Assembly (NCBI GenBank): GCA_905233595.1 | Contig: CAJOFI010000053.1 | Coordinates: 1 to 5,538 of the forward strand | Source: an uncultured Oscillospiraceae bacterium | GTDB taxonomy: Bacteria; Bacillota; Clostridia; Oscillospirales; Oscillospiraceae | Direction: 5' to 3' | DNA length: 5,538 nucleotides | In this document: positions 4,879 to 5,538 of the stretch, piece after piece | How the letters are laid out: each line of letters starts with the position of its first letter | Numbering within the stretch: the stretch's first letter is position 1 | Notes under the pieces: generated by a model | What the model saw: only the letters and a program-made list of their open reading frames with translations | Database searches by the model: none | What the model was told of the DNA's origin: nothing | Translations under genes and position numbers: made by a program

Positions 4879-5538
4879 CACGGCGGAGAAGCCTCCGCCT
4901 CTTTCGCAATGTTTTCAAAGCACTGTGCGCGCAGGGTAACGTAGATTGCGCCGTCCTTCTCCACGGCAGAGAAGCTGCGGCGCACGATCTCGCCGCTGAC
5001 GCGCTCCCGCAGATACGCCTCCAGCCGCGCCTCTGCCCCAGAGGGGTCGAAGGGCGAGGGCTCCCGCGCGGGATGGGCGATCACCGTCTCCCGCACGAGC
5101 GTGACGGGCAGGGCGAAGAGCCCTTTGATCCCCAAGCTATATTCATGCACAATTTTATCATATCCGTCAAGCATCTTTCTACTCTTTCCGTAAAAATTTA
5201 TGCGATTTTCTCCGATCACGAGGGCGAAGCGCTCTCTTCGCCGCCCGCCCTCGGCCTTTTGCGTCTCCGGAAGGGGGCAGACGGCGCTCACTTCATACCA
5301 GGTGTCCGCCCAGACCTCCCCCCGCGCGCGCACGGGGCGCGGCCTTCCCATGAGGTTTTCGGGCGCGCCGCTCACGAGCGTCTCCCCCTCCCGCACGGCG
5401 CTGCCCGGCTGCACCAGCGCTTTTCCGTTTAACACCGAGACGCGCCGCACGATGCCCGTGTGGGAGGCGACGAGATCGCAGGCCGCGCTCTCGAGATAGA
5501 TCTCCGGCTTCTCCGCCCGCTCCCGCACGAGCACGACC
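4878..5538 (-). CDS. yqfD: Sporulation protein YqfD, C-terminal part (5' end beyond the right edge)
   Basis: About 219 residues, open to the right edge and ending TGA at 4880-4878. The family is normally near 380-400 residues, so this is the C-terminal half; the GTG codons near 5534 are internal valines, not a start. The stretch CDLVASHTGIVRRVSVLNGK, followed by VQPGSAVREGETLVSG, matches the YqfD pattern of a beta-rich repeat (VA..dG.I ... G..V..G..L.SG). It is followed by VRARGEVWADTWYEVS, another recognisable YqfD segment. YqfD is a sporulation protein, sigma-E controlled in B. subtilis and usually paired with YqfC. Its membrane segment lies in the missing N-terminal part, and none is seen here. 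It sits 10 bp before phoH, the usual order in Bacillota. Codons at about 5143-5217 are much AT-richer than the rest of the gene. Identification rests on the motif pattern and gene order. Confidence 0.9.
   Translation of the reverse strand, partial: VVLVRERAEKPEIYLESAACDLVASHTGIVRRVSVLNGKALVQPGSAVREGETLVSGAPENLMGRPRPVRARGEVWADTWYEVSAVCPLPETQKAEGGRRRERFALVIGENRINFYGKSRKMLDGYDKIVHEYSLGIKGLFALPVTLVRETVIAHPAREPSPFDPSGAEARLEAYLRERVSGEIVRRSFSAVEKDGAIYVTLRAQCFENIAKEAEASPP

Noticed and set aside
4868..4918. A PhoH start at ATG 4918
   Set aside because: It overlaps yqfD, adds an unconserved-looking basic stretch, and the Shine-Dalgarno AAAGGAA clearly serves ATG 4867.
3425..4939. A 504-codon plus-strand open frame opposite ybeY and phoH
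   Set aside because: It runs antisense across two clearly identified genes and their gap; its composition (rich in R, A, G, L, H, V, D) is what GC-rich antisense gives, and no domain is recognisable.
5145..5185. A sigma-70-like promoter in the AT-rich part of yqfD (TTGACG and TATGAT/TAAAAT)
   Set aside because: The -35-like TTGACG and the -10-like hexamers lie only a few bases apart, not 16-18, and no good partner exists at proper spacing.
1..5538. CRISPR arrays, tRNA/rRNA genes, insertion sequences, or a new defence-type system
   Set aside because: No spaced direct repeats, no cloverleaf or rRNA-like stretch, no transposase motifs; nearly all bases are accounted for by housekeeping and sporulation genes.

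Overview
The window reads as one co-directional block on the minus strand of a GC-rich (roughly 60-65% G+C by eye), spore-forming member of the Bacillota, most likely class Clostridia. The gene order yqfD-phoH-ybeY-era-yqzL-recO matches the conserved sporulation/ribosome-maturation cluster of Bacillota. yqfD points to an endospore former. The GC content and the joining of mutS2 behind recO would fit Oscillospiraceae-like Clostridia, but that family placement is inference only.

In the direction of transcription (high to low coordinates) the layout is: the C-terminal half of sporulation protein YqfD (cut by the right edge, ends 4878); PhoH/PhoL ATPase (4867-3863); endoribonuclease YbeY (best start GTG 3838, ends 3362); GTPase Era (3304-2393); a 33-residue YqzL-family protein that is easily missed (2346-2245); RecO (2178-1435); and the N-terminal 465 residues of MutS2 (start 1397, cut by the left edge). 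The gaps are 10, 24, 57, 46, 66 and 37 bp, which suits one operon. No stretch over 300 bases lacks a gene, and I see no convincing promoter or intrinsic terminator. Long open frames on the plus strand are antisense shadows produced by GC bias.

Functionally, PhoH, YbeY and Era belong to late 30S/16S rRNA maturation, RecO loads RecA in recombinational repair, and MutS2 acts in DNA transactions and/or collided-ribosome rescue. The dgkA and cdd genes that often lie between ybeY and era in Bacillota are absent.

The most unusual part is the intercistronic RNA. Every gap from ybeY to mutS2 carries an inverted repeat. The Shine-Dalgarno sequences of era and yqzL lie inside predicted stems. A 19-bp stem starts on the base right after the yqzL stop codon and ends 16 nt before recO, which has almost no Shine-Dalgarno. 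I found no evidence of a new enzyme system. The candidate novelty is post-transcriptional control and coupling along this operon.
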